Shown: one piece after another, positions 14,741 through 15,367 of the stretch
How positions within the stretch are numbered: the stretch's first letter is position 1
Layout: every line of letters begins with the position of its first letter
Source of the DNA: JBEINZ01 sp040377825
GTDB lineage: Bacteria; Pseudomonadota; Alphaproteobacteria; Rhizobiales; Ancalomicrobiaceae
Direction of reading: 5' to 3'
DNA length: 15,367 nt
Assembly (NCBI GenBank): GCA_040377825.1
Contig: JBEINZ010000045.1
Location: 1 to 15,367 of the forward strand
The notes under the pieces: generated by a model
What the model saw: the letters and a program-made list of their open reading frames with translations, nothing else
Told to the model about the DNA's origin: nothing
The model's database searches: none
Translations under genes and position numbers: made by a program

Positions 14741-15334
14741 ATGAGGGAGTTGGACCAGCAGCGGGTCGCAATGGACAGGGACGATTTCGCCGATCTGGTG
14801 CAGAAAGTTGCGGGAAACCGCGACCGGGAAGCTTTCGGCCGGCTGTTTGACCATTTCGCGCCGCGCATCAACGCCTACTTGCTGCGCCTCGGTACCGACA
14901 ACGGTTCGGCCGAGGAGTTGGCGCAAGAGGTTATGGTCACCTTGTGGCGCAAGGCAGCGCTCTTCGATCGCACGAAATCATCCGTGGCCACTTGGCTTTT
15001 CCGAATCGCGCGCAATCGCCGGATCGATGTGCTGCGACGTGATAAACAGGCTCTGCTGGACGCGGAGGATCCGCTATTGCAACCCGCGGGCAACGACGAT
15101 GCCGACGAAGGCATTGACGCGCAGCGCCGGGAAGAGCGGATCCGCGACGCGATGCGGCTTCTGCCCGCCGAGCAGGTCGAATTGATCCGTCTCGCCTTTT
15201 TTCTCGGTCTTTCGCATAGCCAGATCGCCGAACGCACAAATTTGCCGCTCGGCACGGTGAAGTCGCGAATTCGGCTGGCTTTCTCTCGCCTGCGTAAGGC
15301 CTTGGAAGCGGACGGCGTGGTGAATTTCGATTGA
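14741..15334 (+). CDS. ECF-family RNA polymerase sigma factor (RpoE/ChrR-like group)
   Basis: 197 residues with the two ECF domains: sigma region 2 (about 30-100, including REAFGRLFDHFAPRINAYLLRLG, ELAQEVMVTLWRKAALFD and TWLFRIARNRRIDVLRRD) and region 4 (about 133-187, with LPAEQVELIRLAFFLGLSHSQIAERTNLPLGTVKSRIRLAFSRLR). The sequence style resembles the alphaproteobacterial group paired with ChrR-type zinc anti-sigma factors, which respond to singlet oxygen or related stress. The partner would lie downstream, just beyond the window. The chosen ATG has GAGGGGG close upstream; an internal ATG at 14771 (M11) is also possible, since homologues begin about there. It is divergent from the IalB-like gene. 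The ECF family is certain, the group probable. Confidence 0.92.
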   Translation: MRELDQQRVAMDRDDFADLVQKVAGNRDREAFGRLFDHFAPRINAYLLRLGTDNGSAEELAQEVMVTLWRKAALFDRTKSSVATWLFRIARNRRIDVLRRDKQALLDAEDPLLQPAGNDDADEGIDAQRREERIRDAMRLLPAEQVELIRLAFFLGLSHSQIAERTNLPLGTVKSRIRLAFSRLRKALEADGVVNFD

Positions 15335-15367
15335 CACCTCAGACCGGTGGTGCATGACCTCAAACCG

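Overview
The window reads as ordinary chromosome of an alphaproteobacterium, most likely in the Hyphomicrobiales (Rhizobiales). The reasons are high G+C content, the sdhC-sdhD-sdhA-sdhB gene order, an IalB-family periplasmic protein next to rlmN, a mesaconyl-CoA hydratase of the ethylmalonyl-CoA pathway, and an ECF sigma factor resembling the RpoE/ChrR group. The genus cannot be fixed from the sequence alone.

Layout. Bases 1-943 (+) hold the 3' end of an OmpR/PhoB-type response regulator and a stand-alone cyclic-nucleotide-binding protein. Convergent to these is htpG (989-2899, -), with a plausible heat-shock (RpoH-type) promoter. Divergent from htpG is an unrecognised 57-codon ORF (3115-3288, +). 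It runs into a long hairpin that also covers the stop codon of sdhB. The succinate dehydrogenase operon follows on the minus strand, transcribed sdhC (7321) > sdhD > sdhA > sdhB (3324). It is interrupted between sdhA and sdhB by a vapD-family gene (Cas2-like endoribonuclease or toxin fold) of visibly lower G+C. Next on the minus strand is a metabolic cluster: a FOXRED1-like FAD oxidoreductase, pyridoxal kinase and a DUF429 protein, joined by 4-base stop/start overlaps, then mesaconyl-CoA hydratase behind a leader stem-loop. The right part carries a small four-helix membrane protein, rlmN, and an IalB-family secreted protein (all -). Divergent from these is an ECF sigma factor (+) whose downstream partner is cut off by the window edge.

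How it fits together. Sdh, mesaconyl-CoA hydratase and possibly the FOXRED1-like protein all belong to central carbon or respiratory metabolism. HtpG, RlmN, the response regulator and the ECF factor are housekeeping or stress functions. The most unusual items are the vapD gene embedded in the sdh operon, the coupling of a FOXRED1-like oxidoreductase to pyridoxal kinase and a predicted RNase H-fold protein, and the small orphan ORF beside htpG. No CRISPR array, tRNA, rRNA, insertion sequence or phage gene was seen.
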